NCBI RefSeq assembly: GCF_900206265.1 | Contig: NZ_LT907782.1 | Coordinates: 2,976,001-3,040,000 of the forward strand | Source: Nitrosomonas ureae | Lineage (GTDB): Bacteria > Pseudomonadota > Gammaproteobacteria > Burkholderiales > Nitrosomonadaceae | Reading direction: 5' to 3' | DNA length: 64,000 nucleotides | Shown here: positions 8,698 through 19,146 of the stretch, piece after piece | How positions within the stretch are numbered: the stretch's first letter is position 1 | Layout of the letters: each line of letters begins with the position of its first letter | Position numbers and translations under genes: made by a program | Notes under the pieces: generated by a model | Databases searched by the model: none | Told to the model about the DNA's origin: nothing | What the model saw: only the letters and a program-made list of their open reading frames with translations

Positions 8698-9912
8698 TTA
8701 TTGAGTTAGCGGTAGATAACGTGCCATGAGTACACCCGCAATGGCGGCAATTTCATCCAATGCATGTTGCGGTACCGGACTGTCGACATCGACCAGCGTA
8801 CAAGCTATTTCTCCTCGTGACTTGTTGATCATATTATGAATATTCAATCCGGCTTTGGCCATGCCAGTGGAGATTTGACCTACGATATTGGGCACGTTGG
8901 CATTGGCTACCGCTACACGATAAGGTGATTCCCGTTCCATCCTGATATCGGGAAAATTGACCGTATGAGTGATATTGCCGTTTTGCAGATAATCGATGAG
9001 CTGATCCACTACCATAACCGCGCAATTTTCTTCTGATTCCTGTGTTGATGCGCCGATATGCGGAAAAGTGATGACCGATTTCTGATGCTGCAATTTCTGA
9101 CTGGGAAAGTCACTGACATAAGTTTTGATTTTGTTCATAGCGATACCGGCCAGAACAGCTTCTTCATCGACGATCGCGCTGCGCGAAAAATTTAAAAGAA
9201 TCACATTCTGCTTCATCAGCTTGATGTTTTTAGCATCAATCAGATGACGGGTGGAATCCAGTAATGGAACATGTACGCTGACAAACTCGCTGTGGCGCAG
9301 GAGATCTTCCATACTGTTAGCTTTTTTAACTTCTGCCGATAAATTCCATGCCGAATCCACGGTGATTTGAGGATCATAACCGATAACTTTCATGCCTAGT
9401 TTAAGTGCGGAATTGGCAACCAGTCGACCAATCTCACCCAGGCCGATGATGCCGAGCGTGCGGCCGGGTAATTCAATGCCAGAAAAAAGTTTTTTTCCAT
9501 CTTCGGCTTGTTTGTTCAGAATCACATCATCACCTTGCAGATTGTCAACAAACTGCAAAGCAGGCACCAGATTACGTGCGGTTACGAACAGGCTGGCTAG
9601 AACCAATTCTTTAACCGCATTGGCATTTGCCCCCGGTGTGTTGAATACGGGAATGCCACGGTTATTCATATCGGGCACCGGAATGTTGTTGGTACCCGCA
9701 CCAGCACGGCCAATTGCCTTAACGCTGATGGGAATGTTCTGGTTTAACATGCTATGTGAACGCACCAGAATTGCATCCGGTTCAGTGATATCTTTGCCAA
9801 CTTGATAGCTTTCTGTTGGAAAGCGGCACAGACCATGATGAGAAATCTGGTTAAGTGTGAGAATCTTGAAAATTTTATGCTGATGTTCAGGCATGTTGAC
9901 TGGCGAATTCAT
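8698..9912 (-). CDS. serA: D-3-phosphoglycerate dehydrogenase
   Basis: SerA catalyses the first step of serine synthesis, the NAD-dependent oxidation of 3-phosphoglycerate. At 404 residues it is the short type with one C-terminal ACT domain (about 330-404), which usually gives serine feedback. The nucleotide loop GLGEIG is at 157-162, the substrate-site RAGAGTNNI near 69-77, and the catalytic His285 sits in FPHIGASTQESE. The first ATG overlaps serC by 26 bases; the alternative ATG at codon 7 still overlaps by 8, so translation is coupled to serC either way. Its presence between serC and pheA is notable because serA is usually elsewhere. Confidence 0.94.
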   Translation of the reverse strand: MNSPVNMPEHQHKIFKILTLNQISHHGLCRFPTESYQVGKDITEPDAILVRSHSMLNQNIPISVKAIGRAGAGTNNIPVPDMNNRGIPVFNTPGANANAVKELVLASLFVTARNLVPALQFVDNLQGDDVILNKQAEDGKKLFSGIELPGRTLGIIGLGEIGRLVANSALKLGMKVIGYDPQITVDSAWNLSAEVKKANSMEDLLRHSEFVSVHVPLLDSTRHLIDAKNIKLMKQNVILLNFSRSAIVDEEAVLAGIAMNKIKTYVSDFPSQKLQHQKSVITFPHIGASTQESEENCAVMVVDQLIDYLQNGNITHTVNFPDIRMERESPYRVAVANANVPNIVGQISTGMAKAGLNIHNMINKSRGEIACTLVDVDSPVPQHALDEIAAIAGVLMARYLPLTQ

Positions 9913-10978
9913 TCATGAACGCAACTAATTTTGTTACACCTTCAACCGGCATGGCATTGTATATCGATGCACGCATACCGCCTACGGAGCGGTGGCCTTT
10001 TAACTGAATCAAACCATTGTTGTCGGCTTGCTTGAGAAATTCTTCATTAAGTGCAGGATTTCGCAATGTGAAGGGAACATTCATGCGTGAGCGATCTGAT
10101 TTTGCTACCGGGCAATGATAGAAATCATTGTGATCCAGCAAGTCATACAGTAAATTGGCTTTGGTAATATTGATTTTTTCCATCATCATCAATCCGCCTT
10201 TATTTTTCAGCCATGCAAATACCAATCCGGTGATATACATGGCGTAGGTAGGTGGAGTGTTGTACATCGAATCATTTTGTGCATGAATTTGATAATCATA
10301 TAATGTCGGAGTGCCTGTTAGTGGCTGACCCAATAAATCTTCGCGGACTACGACCAGCGTGAGCCCTGCAGGCCCAAGGTTTTTCTGAGCGCCCGCATAG
10401 ATCAATCCAAAACGCGTGATATCCAGCGGTCGTGACAAAATATCGGATGACATGTCGGCTACCAATGGAATATCGTTGTGCGAATCAATTTCGGGTATCC
10501 AATGAAACTCGACGCCACCAATCGTTTCATTGCTGGTGTAGTGAATATAGGCTGCTTCAGGATCCAGATGCCATTTATCCTGTGTGGGTATGCAAGTAAA
10601 ATTAGTTTTTGCCGAGGAAGCAGCTACATTGATCGTGCAGTAACGGTTAGCCTCCTCGATGGCCTTGGTTGACCACTGGCCGGTATTGATATAGTTCGCT
10701 TTTGTTTTGCCACGCAACAGATTCATCGGCACCATGGAGAATTGGCTGGAAGCCCCGCCTTGTAGAAATAACACTTTGTAGTTTTCGGGGATGCCAATCA
10801 GTTCACGAAAATCGTTTTCGGTTTTTTCGGCGATAGACATGAATTCCTTGCCTCGATGGCTCATTTCCATTACGGACATTCCGCTACCCTGCCAATCCAG
10901 CATCTCATCGCGCGCTTGCTGCAGTACTTCTTTGGGAAGAACCGCGGGGCCTGCGCTAAAGTTATAGATTTGATTCAT
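9887..10978 (-). CDS. serC: Phosphoserine aminotransferase
   Basis: SerC transaminates 3-phosphohydroxypyruvate to phosphoserine, and in PLP (vitamin B6) synthesis it acts on the four-carbon analogue. The 363-residue protein has the SerC N-terminus YNFSAGPAVLP (5-15), FLQGGASSQF (71-80) for phosphate/cofactor contact, and the PLP lysine Lys199 in YAGAQKNLGPAGLT. HRGKEF (41-46) and GGMRASIYNAMP near the C-terminus are conserved substrate-binding segments. It lies 32 bases after gyrA and overlaps the start of serA. Confidence 0.97.
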   Translation of the reverse strand: MNQIYNFSAGPAVLPKEVLQQARDEMLDWQGSGMSVMEMSHRGKEFMSIAEKTENDFRELIGIPENYKVLFLQGGASSQFSMVPMNLLRGKTKANYINTGQWSTKAIEEANRYCTINVAASSAKTNFTCIPTQDKWHLDPEAAYIHYTSNETIGGVEFHWIPEIDSHNDIPLVADMSSDILSRPLDITRFGLIYAGAQKNLGPAGLTLVVVREDLLGQPLTGTPTLYDYQIHAQNDSMYNTPPTYAMYITGLVFAWLKNKGGLMMMEKINITKANLLYDLLDHNDFYHCPVAKSDRSRMNVPFTLRNPALNEEFLKQADNNGLIQLKGHRSVGGMRASIYNAMPVEGVTKLVAFMNEFASQHA

Positions 10979-11010
10979 TGCGCTATGTGCGATTAATTTT
11001 AGGTTAGTTA

Positions 11011-13569
11011 TTAACAGTCACCATCATCGTCTTCGCTTTCCACCACGCGTTCCAGGCCGGCCAGTTTCTCACCCGCATCCAAGTTGATTAAAGTAACGCC
11101 TTGCGTGGCCCGACTCATTTCGCGTACTTCGTTAACACGGGTACGGATTAATACGCCGCCGGAAGTGATCAGCATGATTTCGTCATCCGGTTTTACCAGT
11201 TTTGCCGTGACAACCTTGCCGTTACGTGCGCTGGTAATAATTGCAATCATACCTTGCGTGCCGCGGTTATGGCGTGTGTATTCGCTGATCGGGGTACGTT
11301 TTCCGTAACCATTCTCAGTGGCTGTTAATACTGCGAGATCTTCATTTTCAGCGACTAGCATTGATATGACCTTATGTCCTGGACCCAATTTCATGCCACG
11401 CACTCCACGAGCGGTACGTCCCATCGGACGCACGTCATTTTCGCTGAAGCGCATGGCCTTGCCGTTGTCTGAGAACAGCATCACATCATGTTTGCCTTCA
11501 GTTAATTCAACGCCAATGAGAAAGTCGCCTTCATCCAGTCCGATTGCAATAATGCCATTATTGCGCGGGCGGGAGAATTCCGATAAGGGTGTTTTTTTGA
11601 CTGTGCCGAAAGATGTTGCCATAAAGACAAAGCGGTTTTCATCAAAGGTTTTGACCGGTAGAATCGCATTGATCTTTTCGCCTTCTTCCAATTGCACCCA
11701 GTTGATAATCGGCTTTCCACGGGACTGCCGGCCACCTTGCGGTACTTCATAAACTTTGATCCAATACACACGCCCCAAGCTTGAAAAGCACAGGATGTAA
11801 TCATGCGTGTTGGCAATGAACAATTTGTCAATAAAGTCATCTTCCTTGGTACTGGTTGCCAGCTTGCCACGTCCGCCACGTTTTTGTGCGCGGTAATCAT
11901 CCAGCAATTGGGACTTGATATAGCCGGTATGCGACAGTGTAACAACGACATCTGCCGGTGTGATCAAATCTTCCATGCTTAAATCTTGCGTGTCGACAAC
12001 GATCTCGCTGCGGCGTTTGTCACCGAATTGTTGTTTGATTGCATCCAGCTCTTCGGTAATGATTTGAGTGATGCGCTCTGGGTTTGCCAGAATATCGAGA
12101 TAGTCAATAATCTTTTCAATGACATCTTTATACTCATGAACAATCTTTTCCTGTTCCAGACCAGTGAGGCGTTGCAAACGTAATTCCAGAATGGCTTGTG
12201 CCTGGGCATCAGATAAATGATAGCCTTGCGCTTTTAGTCCGAACATGTCATCCAGACCTTCCGGACGTAGTGCATTAGCGTCCGCCATTGCGCGCGTTAG
12301 CATTTCTTCAACCAATTGGGAATGCCAGGCTTTTGCCATTAGCGCTTCTTTGGCATCAGCCGGGGTCGGTGCAGCCTTGATCAAGGCGATGATTTCATCA
12401 ACATTCGACAGTGCGACTGCCAGACCTTCAAGTAAATGGCCGCGTTCCCGAGCTTTTTTCAGCTCGAATACTGTGCGGCGCGTGACCACTTCGCGACGAT
12501 GACGTAGAAAAGCATCTAGAATCTGCTTTAAATTTAACAATCGTGGCTGACCGTCGAGCAAGGCGACCATGTTCATACCAAACGTATCTTGCATTTGTGT
12601 TTCTTTATACAAGTTGTTCAGAATGACCTCGGGCATTTCCCCACGTTTCAGTTCAATAACGACGCGCATGCCGGATTTGTCGGATTCGTCACGTAAATCG
12701 GAGATGCCTTCGATTTTTTTATCGCGAACCAACTCTCCGATACGGATAAGTAAGTTTGCTTTGTTAACTTGATAGGGTAATTCGTCAATGATGATAGATT
12801 GACGGTTGCCTTTCTCCAGATCTTCGAAGTGCGTGCGTGCTCGCATAACAACACGGCCGCGGCCCGTACGGTAGCCGTCTCGTACGCCATTTACACCATA
12901 AATAATGCCGGCAGTGGGAAAATCTGGCGCCGGTATTAGATCAATAAGCTCATCGATGCTGATATTCGAATTCTTGAGCAGAGCTAGGCAGGCTTCTACT
13001 ACTTCGCTGAGGTTGTGTGGCGGAATATTGGTTGCCATACCCACGGCGATACCAGATGAGCCGTTGATCAGCAGATTGGGGATTTTCGCCGGCAGAATTA
13101 GAGGCTCTTTCTCGGAGTCATCATAGTTGGGACCGAAATCCACTGTTTCCTTGTCAAGATCAACTAGCAGTTCATGGGCGATGCGTGACATGCGAATCTC
13201 GGTATAACGCATGGCCGCCGCGTTATCACCATCTACTGAACCGAAGTTGCCTTGCCCATCAATGAGCATATAGCGCAGCGAGAAATCCTGTGCCATGCGT
13301 ACAATAGTGTCATAAACGGCGGTATCACCGTGAGGATGGTATTTACCAATGACATCACCGACAATACGTGCAGACTTTTTGTATGGTCTGTTCCAGTCGT
13401 TGGAGAGTTCATGCATGGCAAATAATACGCGCCGGTGAACCGGTTTCAAGCCGTCACGAACATCAGGCAAGGCACGACCTACAATCACACTCATCGCGTA
13501 ATCAAGGTAGGAACGCCGCATTTCTTCTTCAAGACTGATGGGCAGGGTTTCCTTGGCGAATTGATTCAT
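11011..13569 (-). CDS. gyrA: DNA gyrase subunit A
   Basis: GyrA is the cutting and rejoining subunit of the A2B2 gyrase that supercoils DNA. The 852-residue protein has the N-terminal breakage-reunion domain with active-site Tyr122 in [10 protein letters not shown], and a C-terminal six-bladed DNA-wrapping domain with the GyrA box in QRGGRGK. The quinolone-determining region reads [10 protein letters not shown], with Thr at position 83 and Asp at 87 in E. coli numbering. An acidic tail (ESEDDDGDC) ends the protein. It is first in the operon with serC; a promoter must lie in the 295 bases upstream. Confidence 0.98.
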   Translation of the reverse strand: MNQFAKETLPISLEEEMRRSYLDYAMSVIVGRALPDVRDGLKPVHRRVLFAMHELSNDWNRPYKKSARIVGDVIGKYHPHGDTAVYDTIVRMAQDFSLRYMLIDGQGNFGSVDGDNAAAMRYTEIRMSRIAHELLVDLDKETVDFGPNYDDSEKEPLILPAKIPNLLINGSSGIAVGMATNIPPHNLSEVVEACLALLKNSNISIDELIDLIPAPDFPTAGIIYGVNGVRDGYRTGRGRVVMRARTHFEDLEKGNRQSIIIDELPYQVNKANLLIRIGELVRDKKIEGISDLRDESDKSGMRVVIELKRGEMPEVILNNLYKETQMQDTFGMNMVALLDGQPRLLNLKQILDAFLRHRREVVTRRTVFELKKARERGHLLEGLAVALSNVDEIIALIKAAPTPADAKEALMAKAWHSQLVEEMLTRAMADANALRPEGLDDMFGLKAQGYHLSDAQAQAILELRLQRLTGLEQEKIVHEYKDVIEKIIDYLDILANPERITQIITEELDAIKQQFGDKRRSEIVVDTQDLSMEDLITPADVVVTLSHTGYIKSQLLDDYRAQKRGGRGKLATSTKEDDFIDKLFIANTHDYILCFSSLGRVYWIKVYEVPQGGRQSRGKPIINWVQLEEGEKINAILPVKTFDENRFVFMATSFGTVKKTPLSEFSRPRNNGIIAIGLDEGDFLIGVELTEGKHDVMLFSDNGKAMRFSENDVRPMGRTARGVRGMKLGPGHKVISMLVAENEDLAVLTATENGYGKRTPISEYTRHNRGTQGMIAIITSARNGKVVTAKLVKPDDEIMLITSGGVLIRTRVNEVREMSRATQGVTLINLDAGEKLAGLERVVESEDDDGDC

Positions 13570-13864
13570 ATCTTATGATTTTTGTGAGAACAGCGGGTTA
13601 TGATGCAGAGGTGTATCTTCTTAAGGTTTAATATAAGAAAATGTATAAACTTTGACATTCTAACATGCTGTCATAATTTCTTAGTTCTTTGCAGTGTAAA
13701 ATTGCAAAAATAAGCCAATCATTGGAGAAAAAAGCTTGAAAAAGGAAATTAAATAAGTAAACATAATAGTTTTTCCAAGTTTTTCTTACTTTATATGTTG
13801 GATTAAGTTAGGACACATAATTGAATCTTCCAGCTAAAATTAAACTGAATGTGAGTGTGGTGCT
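13570..13864. other. Divergent gyrA/argD promoter region
   Basis: This 295-base AT-rich gap separates the minus-strand gyrA operon from the plus-strand arginine genes and must hold both promoters. On the minus strand an AT-rich block around 13628-13652 (TATATT and TATACA-like hexamers) could supply a gyrA -10 element. On the plus strand a TTGAAA at 13736 is a possible -35 for argD, but no well-spaced -10 follows. No ARG-box operator with clear symmetry was seen. There is no gene or repeat here. Confidence 0.5.
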
Positions 13865-15037
13865 GTGTCTAATTTGATGAATACTTATTCGCGGTTACCC
13901 GTCACCTTTGTAAAAGGCGACGGAGTGTGGTTGTGGGATGATCGTGGCGAGCGGTATTTGGATGCGTTGGCCGGTGTTGCTGTGTGTGGATTGGGGCATT
14001 GTCATCCAAGATTGACTAAAGCTATTTGTGAACAAGCCGGAACGTTAATCCATACCTCTAATCTTTATGGTATTCAGAAGCAGGGGCGATTGGCTGATCG
14101 TCTGGTCGAACTATCAGGAATGGATAATGTATTCTTTTGCAATTCTGGAGCAGAAGCGAATGAGGCGGCAATAAAGCTAGCTCGCTTGCATGGGCATAAT
14201 AAAGGAATTTCCTTGCCCACCATTGTAGTAATGGAGCGTTCATTTCATGGACGTACCATGGCAACCTTGACAGCTAGCGGAAATCGTAAGGTGCAAGCAG
14301 GATTTGAACCTCTGTTGTCGGGATTTGTGCGTGTTCCCTATAACAGCATGGAGGCGATCACGCAAGTTGCTGCTAACAATAAGGATGTTGTGGCAGTGCT
14401 GGTGGAGCCTTTTCAGGGTGAGGGTGGGGTTAATATTCCAGAAGTGTATTATTTACGGAAATTGCGCGATTTATGCGATCAGAATGGATGGCTTTTGATG
14501 CTGGATGAAATACAGTCTGGGATCGGACGTAGTGGTAAGTGGTTCGCGTTTCAGCATAGCCATATCATGCCGGATGTAATAACGCTGGCTAAGGGTTTGG
14601 CGGGAGGGGTTCCGATCGGTGCTTGTCTGGCTAGAGGTGTGGCTGCGGAAGTTTTCAAACCGGGCAATCACGCTTCTACCTTTGGAGGGAATCCGCTGGC
14701 TTGCGCTGCTGGAATTGAAACCCTCAATGTAATTGCGGATGAAAATCTTCTTGATCATGTTACCGAATTAGGTAATTTTATACGTGAAAAACTGAAAAAT
14801 CAGCTGGCTGACGTTGCCGGAGTCGTGCAGATCAGAGGCCAGGGTTTGATCATAGGTGTTGAGCTTTCAGTGCCTTGTGTTGAGTTGGTCCAGAAAGCCT
14901 TGGAAAAAAAATTATTGATTAATGTAACATCTGATAAAGTGGTGCGATTGCTGCCTGCATTTGTGATGCAGCAAAACGAAGCTGAACAAGTGGTTGATAT
15001 TACTTGCTCATTAATAAGGGAGTTTTTTAATAACTAA
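13865..15037 (+). CDS. argD: Acetylornithine aminotransferase
   Basis: ArgD transfers the amino group in the fourth step of arginine synthesis (N-acetylglutamate semialdehyde to N-acetylornithine) and in many bacteria also serves lysine synthesis. It is a 390-residue class III PLP aminotransferase: NSGAEANEAAIKLAR (93-107), the RSFHGRT motif (125-131), LDEIQSGIGRSG (213-224) and PLP-lysine Lys243 in LAKGLAGGVPIGA. The GTG start matches the conserved N-terminus; an ATG four codons on is the alternative, and neither has a strong ribosome-binding site. It leads the argD-argF-argG cluster. Confidence 0.96.
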   Translation: MSNLMNTYSRLPVTFVKGDGVWLWDDRGERYLDALAGVAVCGLGHCHPRLTKAICEQAGTLIHTSNLYGIQKQGRLADRLVELSGMDNVFFCNSGAEANEAAIKLARLHGHNKGISLPTIVVMERSFHGRTMATLTASGNRKVQAGFEPLLSGFVRVPYNSMEAITQVAANNKDVVAVLVEPFQGEGGVNIPEVYYLRKLRDLCDQNGWLLMLDEIQSGIGRSGKWFAFQHSHIMPDVITLAKGLAGGVPIGACLARGVAAEVFKPGNHASTFGGNPLACAAGIETLNVIADENLLDHVTELGNFIREKLKNQLADVAGVVQIRGQGLIIGVELSVPCVELVQKALEKKLLINVTSDKVVRLLPAFVMQQNEAEQVVDITCSLIREFFNN

Positions 15038-15081
15038 TCAGCTTGCATCTATGTAATAACTGACTGGTTATTTATTTTATT

Positions 15082-16008
15082 ATGCAATTTAAGCATTTTC
15101 TGCAATTTAACGATTTCTGCCGCGATGAATATGAATATTTGTTTGAACGTGCGCGCTGGATAAAAAAGGAATTCAAACAATACCGGCAATATTGGCCATT
15201 GAATGATCGAACATTGGCAATGATTTTTGACAAAAATTCGACGCGTACACGGTTATCATTTGAAGCGGGTATGCATCAGTTGGGTGGCGCGGCCATTTAC
15301 CTGTCAACACGGGATACACAGCTAGGGCGTGGGGAACCTGTAGAAGATGCTGCACGAGTGATTTCGCGCATGGTTGATCTGATTATGATTCGAACTTATC
15401 AACATGACACGATTAAGCGCTTTGCTGAGAATTCGAGAGTTCCAGTAATCAATGGGTTAACTGATGAATATCATCCATGCCAAATCATGAGCGATATTTT
15501 TACTTATATCGAATGCAGAGGCAGCATAGAAGAAAAAACCGTAGCGTGGATCGGTGATTCCAACAATATGTGCAATACATGGTTGCAAGCGGCTGAAATT
15601 TTTAATTTTCAAGTGCATGTCTCGACACCGCCAGGATATGATATTGATCCTGAGCGGATAGGATTAAATGGTACTGCGCATTATGAAATCTATACAAATC
15701 CTCGTGAAGCTGTAATGAGTGCGGATCTTGTTACAACAGATGTATGGACAAGTATGGGATTCGAGGAAGAAGTTGAGCAAAGAAAAAATGATTTTGCTGC
15801 ATTTTGTGTCAATAAGGAAATGATGTCTTTGGCTAAATCAGATGCGTTATTTATGCACTGTTTGCCAGCACATCGTGGAGAAGAAGTGAGTGCCGAAGTT
15901 TTGGATGGGCCTCAATCGGTAGTATGGGATGAGGCTGAAAACCGGCTTCATACGCAAAAGGCGCTCATGGAATATTTGCTACTGGGTAAAATAAGCATTG
16001 GAATATAA
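15082..16008 (+). CDS. argF: Ornithine carbamoyltransferase
   Basis: ArgF joins carbamoyl phosphate and ornithine to give citrulline. The 308-residue protein shows the carbamoyl-phosphate motif STRTR (53-57), the HPCQ motif (131-134), and the ornithine-binding HCLPAHRGEEV region (259-269). The length fits the short anabolic trimeric enzyme. It follows argD by 44 bases and precedes argG by 76, probably as one transcript. It begins MQFKHFLQFND, as in anabolic enzymes of this group. Confidence 0.97.
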   Translation: MQFKHFLQFNDFCRDEYEYLFERARWIKKEFKQYRQYWPLNDRTLAMIFDKNSTRTRLSFEAGMHQLGGAAIYLSTRDTQLGRGEPVEDAARVISRMVDLIMIRTYQHDTIKRFAENSRVPVINGLTDEYHPCQIMSDIFTYIECRGSIEEKTVAWIGDSNNMCNTWLQAAEIFNFQVHVSTPPGYDIDPERIGLNGTAHYEIYTNPREAVMSADLVTTDVWTSMGFEEEVEQRKNDFAAFCVNKEMMSLAKSDALFMHCLPAHRGEEVSAEVLDGPQSVVWDEAENRLHTQKALMEYLLLGKISIGI

Positions 16009-16084
16009 AAAGGGAATTTTAGATTTTTAATGAGTATATTTATTTGCTTGAATTCGCTATATAAAAACGTGGTATGAAAGAATA

Positions 16085-17299
16085 ATGAGAAAGATAAATA
16101 AAGCAGTTTTGGCGTTCTCGGGAGGATTGGACACATCAGTTATCTTGAAATGGTTGCAAGATACCTATCAATGTGAGGTGGTGACATTTACTGCTGATAT
16201 TGGGCAAGGCGAAGAAGTTGAGCCGGCGCGCGCTAAAGCAAAGCAGCTTGGGGTCAAGGAAATTTACATTGATGATTTGCGTGAAGAGTTCGTGCGTGAT
16301 TTTGTTTTTCCTATGTTTCGGGCCAATACGATCTACGAAGGAGAGTATTTGCTGGGTACAAGTATTGCGCGCCCATTAATTGCAAAGCGGCAAATTGAAA
16401 TTGCCAAAGAAACTGGTGCCGATGCGGTTTCCCATGGTGCTACGGGGAAAGGGAATGATCAGGTGCGTTTTGAACTGGGATATTATGCATTACAGCCGGA
16501 TATCCAGGTAATTGCACCTTGGCGCGAATGGAATTTAACTTCCAGAGAAAAATTGCTGCAATATGCCGAGCAACATAATATTCCGGTTGAGATGAAAAAA
16601 AAGACTGGTTCACCTTATAGTATGGATGCGAATTTACTACATATTTCCTATGAAGGGAGAGTGCTCGAGGATCCTGCGGTTGAGCCGGAAGAGTCAATGT
16701 GGCGGTGGAGTGTGTCACCTGAAAAAGCACCGGATGTACCTGAGTATTTAGATGTGGAGTTTAGGTGCGGAGATGTTGTCGCATTAAATGGTGTTGAATT
16801 ATCGCCAGCCGGGGTATTAGAAAAGCTTAATAGGCTGGGTGGTAAGCATGGGATTGGCAGATTAGATTTAGTGGAAAATCGGTACGTTGGTATGAAATCG
16901 CGAGGGTGCTATGAGACCCCTGGAGGATCCATTTTACTGCGTGCACATCGTGCAATGGAATCAATTACTTTGGATCGAGAGGTTGCTCATTTAAAAGATG
17001 ATTTAATGCCGCGTTACGCTGAACTAATTTACAATGGTTATTGGTGGAGCCCGGAGCGCAGAATGCTGCAAGTCATGATAGATGAGAGTCAGGAAAGAGT
17101 AAACGGATGGGTGAGATTGAAGTTGTATAAAGGAAATATCACTGTAGTTGGTAGAGATTCTCCTGCTGATTCATTATTTGATTCAAATATTGCAACATTT
17201 GAAGATGATGCCGGAGTTTACAATCAGGGAGATGCGGCAGGATTCATTAAACTTAACGCCTTGAGGTTGCGTATTGCAGCCAAACGTCGGTCGGTTTAA
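16085..17299 (+). CDS. argG: Argininosuccinate synthase
   Basis: ArgG condenses citrulline and aspartate using ATP, giving argininosuccinate. The 404-residue protein begins with the N-type ATP pyrophosphatase P-loop AFSGGLDTS (10-18); the [15 protein letters not shown] segment and the citrulline-binding [10 protein letters not shown] region are both intact. The length is that of the short (about 400 residue) family. It is the third arginine gene in a row; argH is not in the window. yajQ follows after 84 bases. Confidence 0.98.
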   Translation: MRKINKAVLAFSGGLDTSVILKWLQDTYQCEVVTFTADIGQGEEVEPARAKAKQLGVKEIYIDDLREEFVRDFVFPMFRANTIYEGEYLLGTSIARPLIAKRQIEIAKETGADAVSHGATGKGNDQVRFELGYYALQPDIQVIAPWREWNLTSREKLLQYAEQHNIPVEMKKKTGSPYSMDANLLHISYEGRVLEDPAVEPEESMWRWSVSPEKAPDVPEYLDVEFRCGDVVALNGVELSPAGVLEKLNRLGGKHGIGRLDLVENRYVGMKSRGCYETPGGSILLRAHRAMESITLDREVAHLKDDLMPRYAELIYNGYWWSPERRMLQVMIDESQERVNGWVRLKLYKGNITVVGRDSPADSLFDSNIATFEDDAGVYNQGDAAGFIKLNALRLRIAAKRRSV

Positions 17300-17383
17300 T
17301 TTAATTGAAAGATCAGGCTGGGACATGAATGCGCGACAGTATATGTAAGAATCAAGATTATTTACTCATTTGATCGTAATAAA

Positions 17384-17869
17384 ATGCCAACATTTGATAT
17401 AGTTTCGGAAGTTGATAAGCAGGAAGTCAAAAATGTAGCTGATCAAGTTAATAAGGAAGTAAATGCTCGTTTTGACTTTAAAGGCTCGGATGCGAGAGTG
17501 GAGCAAGCTGATTATCAATTAACGATATTCGCGGATGATGAATTTAAATTGGAGCAAGTTTTAGATATCCTTAGAACTAAATTGACAAAACGGGGTATAG
17601 ATGTACGATGTCTGGATAAGGGGCGGATTGATAAAATAAGCGGGAACAAAGTAAAGCAATTAGTAACGGTTAAAACCGGGGTGGAAACAGAACTGGCTAA
17701 AAAAATAATAAAAGATATTAAAGATAGTAAGCTCAAAGTGCAAGCCAGTATCCAAGGGGAGGTGGTGCGCGTGACCGGTGCAAAGAAAGATGTATTGCAG
17801 GAAGTGATAAAATTAATAAAAAAAACTATTGATAATTTTCCATTGCAGTTTCATAACTTTAGAGATTAA
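17384..17869 (+). CDS. YajQ family nucleotide-binding protein
   Basis: A 161-residue cytoplasmic protein of the YajQ (UPF0234) family, made of two ferredoxin-like halves. It starts [23 protein letters not shown] and contains the [11 protein letters not shown] strand (about 32-42) and the VRVTGAKKD motif near 130. Some homologues bind cyclic di-GMP and act as effectors with LysR-type regulators, but the E. coli role is unsettled. No matching regulator is adjacent. It lies between argG and the str operon promoter and may be transcribed with argG. Confidence 0.93.
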   Translation: MPTFDIVSEVDKQEVKNVADQVNKEVNARFDFKGSDARVEQADYQLTIFADDEFKLEQVLDILRTKLTKRGIDVRCLDKGRIDKISGNKVKQLVTVKTGVETELAKKIIKDIKDSKLKVQASIQGEVVRVTGAKKDVLQEVIKLIKKTIDNFPLQFHNFRD

Positions 17870-17963
17870 TAGAGACCGTTGATTCTTTATATCATATAAA
17901 AAATGAATGGTAAGGCATAGTAAGATGCTGGTAAAATGATGCCATCTGCAAACGATGTTTATC

Positions 17964-17992
17964 TTGACACAAAAATATAAACCCAATAGAAT
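17964..17992 (+). promoter_or_regulatory. Sigma-70 promoter of the str operon
   Basis: A perfect -35 hexamer TTGACA (17964-17969) is followed, after exactly 17 bases, by TAGAAT (17987-17992), which matches the -10 consensus at five of six positions. Transcription should start near 17999, giving a leader of about 143 bases before rpsL. It is the best core promoter I could find by eye in the window and is well placed for the rpsL-rpsG-fusA-tuf operon. Confidence 0.82.
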
Positions 17993-18010
17993 CCGCTCTC
18001 TTTTTTGATG

Positions 18011-18131
18011 CATCTTCCCTTTTGTGAAAATGAAGATGACAAGTAATAGTAATTAGTTTTTACGTTATTAGTAAAAATAAAATTCAGCAATAGGTTCGTT
18101 GTGGACGGCTTAAAAGCCGTCGCAGTTTTTT
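18011..18131 (+). promoter_or_regulatory. Structured rpsL leader with terminator-like hairpin
   Basis: Two stems lie in the leader. The first pairs CATCTTC (18011-18017) with GAAGATG (18032-18038), with an inner TTTT/AAAA helix. The second is GACGGCTT (18104-18111) against AAGCCGTC (18114-18121), followed three bases later by six T residues (18125-18130). The second stem plus T-run looks like an intrinsic terminator or attenuator ending just before the rpsL ribosome-binding site AGGA. Function is inferred; it could also be a translational control element. Confidence 0.55.
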
Positions 18132-18142
18132 AGGACATAGAA

Positions 18143-18520
18143 ATGCCGACAATAAGTCAGTTAGTTCGAAAGCCGCGTATAGCTAAGCGGGTTAAAAGTA
18201 CCGTCCCTGCATTGGAGAATAGTCCGCAAAAGCGAGGGGTGTGTACGAGGGTATATACAACAACGCCAAAGAAACCAAATTCTGCGTTGCGCAAAGTAGC
18301 GAGAGTGAGATTGACTAATGGATTTGAAGTTTCAAGTTATATTGGCGGTGAAGGACATAACCTTCAAGAGCACTCGGTTGTGCTGATTCGTGGAGGGCGT
18401 GTTAAAGATTTGCCGGGCGTTCGGTATCACACAGTAAGGGGAAGCTTGGACACGGCAGGCGTTAAAGATCGTAAGCAGGGAAGGTCAAAATATGGTTCTA
18501 AGAAGCCCAAAACTGCCTAG
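18143..18520 (+). CDS. rpsL: 30S ribosomal protein S12
   Basis: S12 lies at the decoding centre of the small subunit. The 125-residue protein carries the conserved TPKKPNS loop (41-47), with lysines at the classic streptomycin-sensitivity position, and KDLPGVRYH (88-96), where the Asp (89) is the usual methylthiolation site. It looks like a streptomycin-sensitive wild-type sequence. It is first in the str operon, preceded by a hairpin leader. Confidence 0.98.
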   Translation: MPTISQLVRKPRIAKRVKSTVPALENSPQKRGVCTRVYTTTPKKPNSALRKVARVRLTNGFEVSSYIGGEGHNLQEHSVVLIRGGRVKDLPGVRYHTVRGSLDTAGVKDRKQGRSKYGSKKPKTA

Positions 18521-18619
18521 TATTTTTGATGTATGTGACACAAGCTTATTAAATAATAATGAGTATTTTTAAATAGTAAAAAGCAAGCGGAAAAGTAATA
18601 AATCTGATGAGGTTGTATA

Positions 18620-19090
18620 ATGCCAAGACGTAGAGAAGTTCCAAAGCGGGAAATTTTGCCGGATCCAAAATATCACAATGTAGAGTTAGCAAAATTTGTT
18701 AATGTTCTTATGACGCGAGGTAAAAAGTCTGTGGCAGAAAGAATTATTTATGGCGCGCTAGAGCATATCGGGAAAAAAACTGGAAATGATCCGCTTGAGG
18801 TTTTCACGCAAGCACTGACCAATGTGCGGCCGATTGTAGAGGTGAAAAGTCGTCGAGTAGGTGGTGCTAACTATCAGGTTCCTGTTGAAGTGCGCTCTGT
18901 CAGGCGTAATGCGCTGGCCATGAGGTGGCTTAGAGATGCTGCAAGAAAAAGAAGTGAGAAGTCAATGGATGCGAGATTGGCAAATGAATTGACTGAAGCG
19001 GCTGAAGGTCGGGGGGGCGCAGTTAAGAAACGTGAAGAAGTGCATAGAATGGCAGAATCTAATAAAGCATTTTCGCATTTTAGATTCTGA
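18620..19090 (+). CDS. rpsG: 30S ribosomal protein S7
   Basis: S7 nucleates assembly of the 30S head by binding the 3' major domain of 16S rRNA and sits near the E site. The 156-residue length is the standard bacterial form. It begins [18 protein letters not shown] and has the central [12 protein letters not shown] segment and the C-terminal [14 protein letters not shown] helix. It follows rpsL by 99 bases; in E. coli this gap is the S7 autoregulatory site, but I could not define the equivalent structure here. Confidence 0.98.
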   Translation: MPRRREVPKREILPDPKYHNVELAKFVNVLMTRGKKSVAERIIYGALEHIGKKTGNDPLEVFTQALTNVRPIVEVKSRRVGGANYQVPVEVRSVRRNALAMRWLRDAARKRSEKSMDARLANELTEAAEGRGGAVKKREEVHRMAESNKAFSHFRF

Positions 19091-19146
19091 TTGTATAAAT
19101 TGAAAGAGTCTTCATTCGTTAATTGAATATCGTAAGGCGTTAAATT

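Noticed and set aside
13570..13864. tRNA or small RNA gene between gyrA and argD
   Set aside because: No cloverleaf arms, CCA end or terminator could be found.
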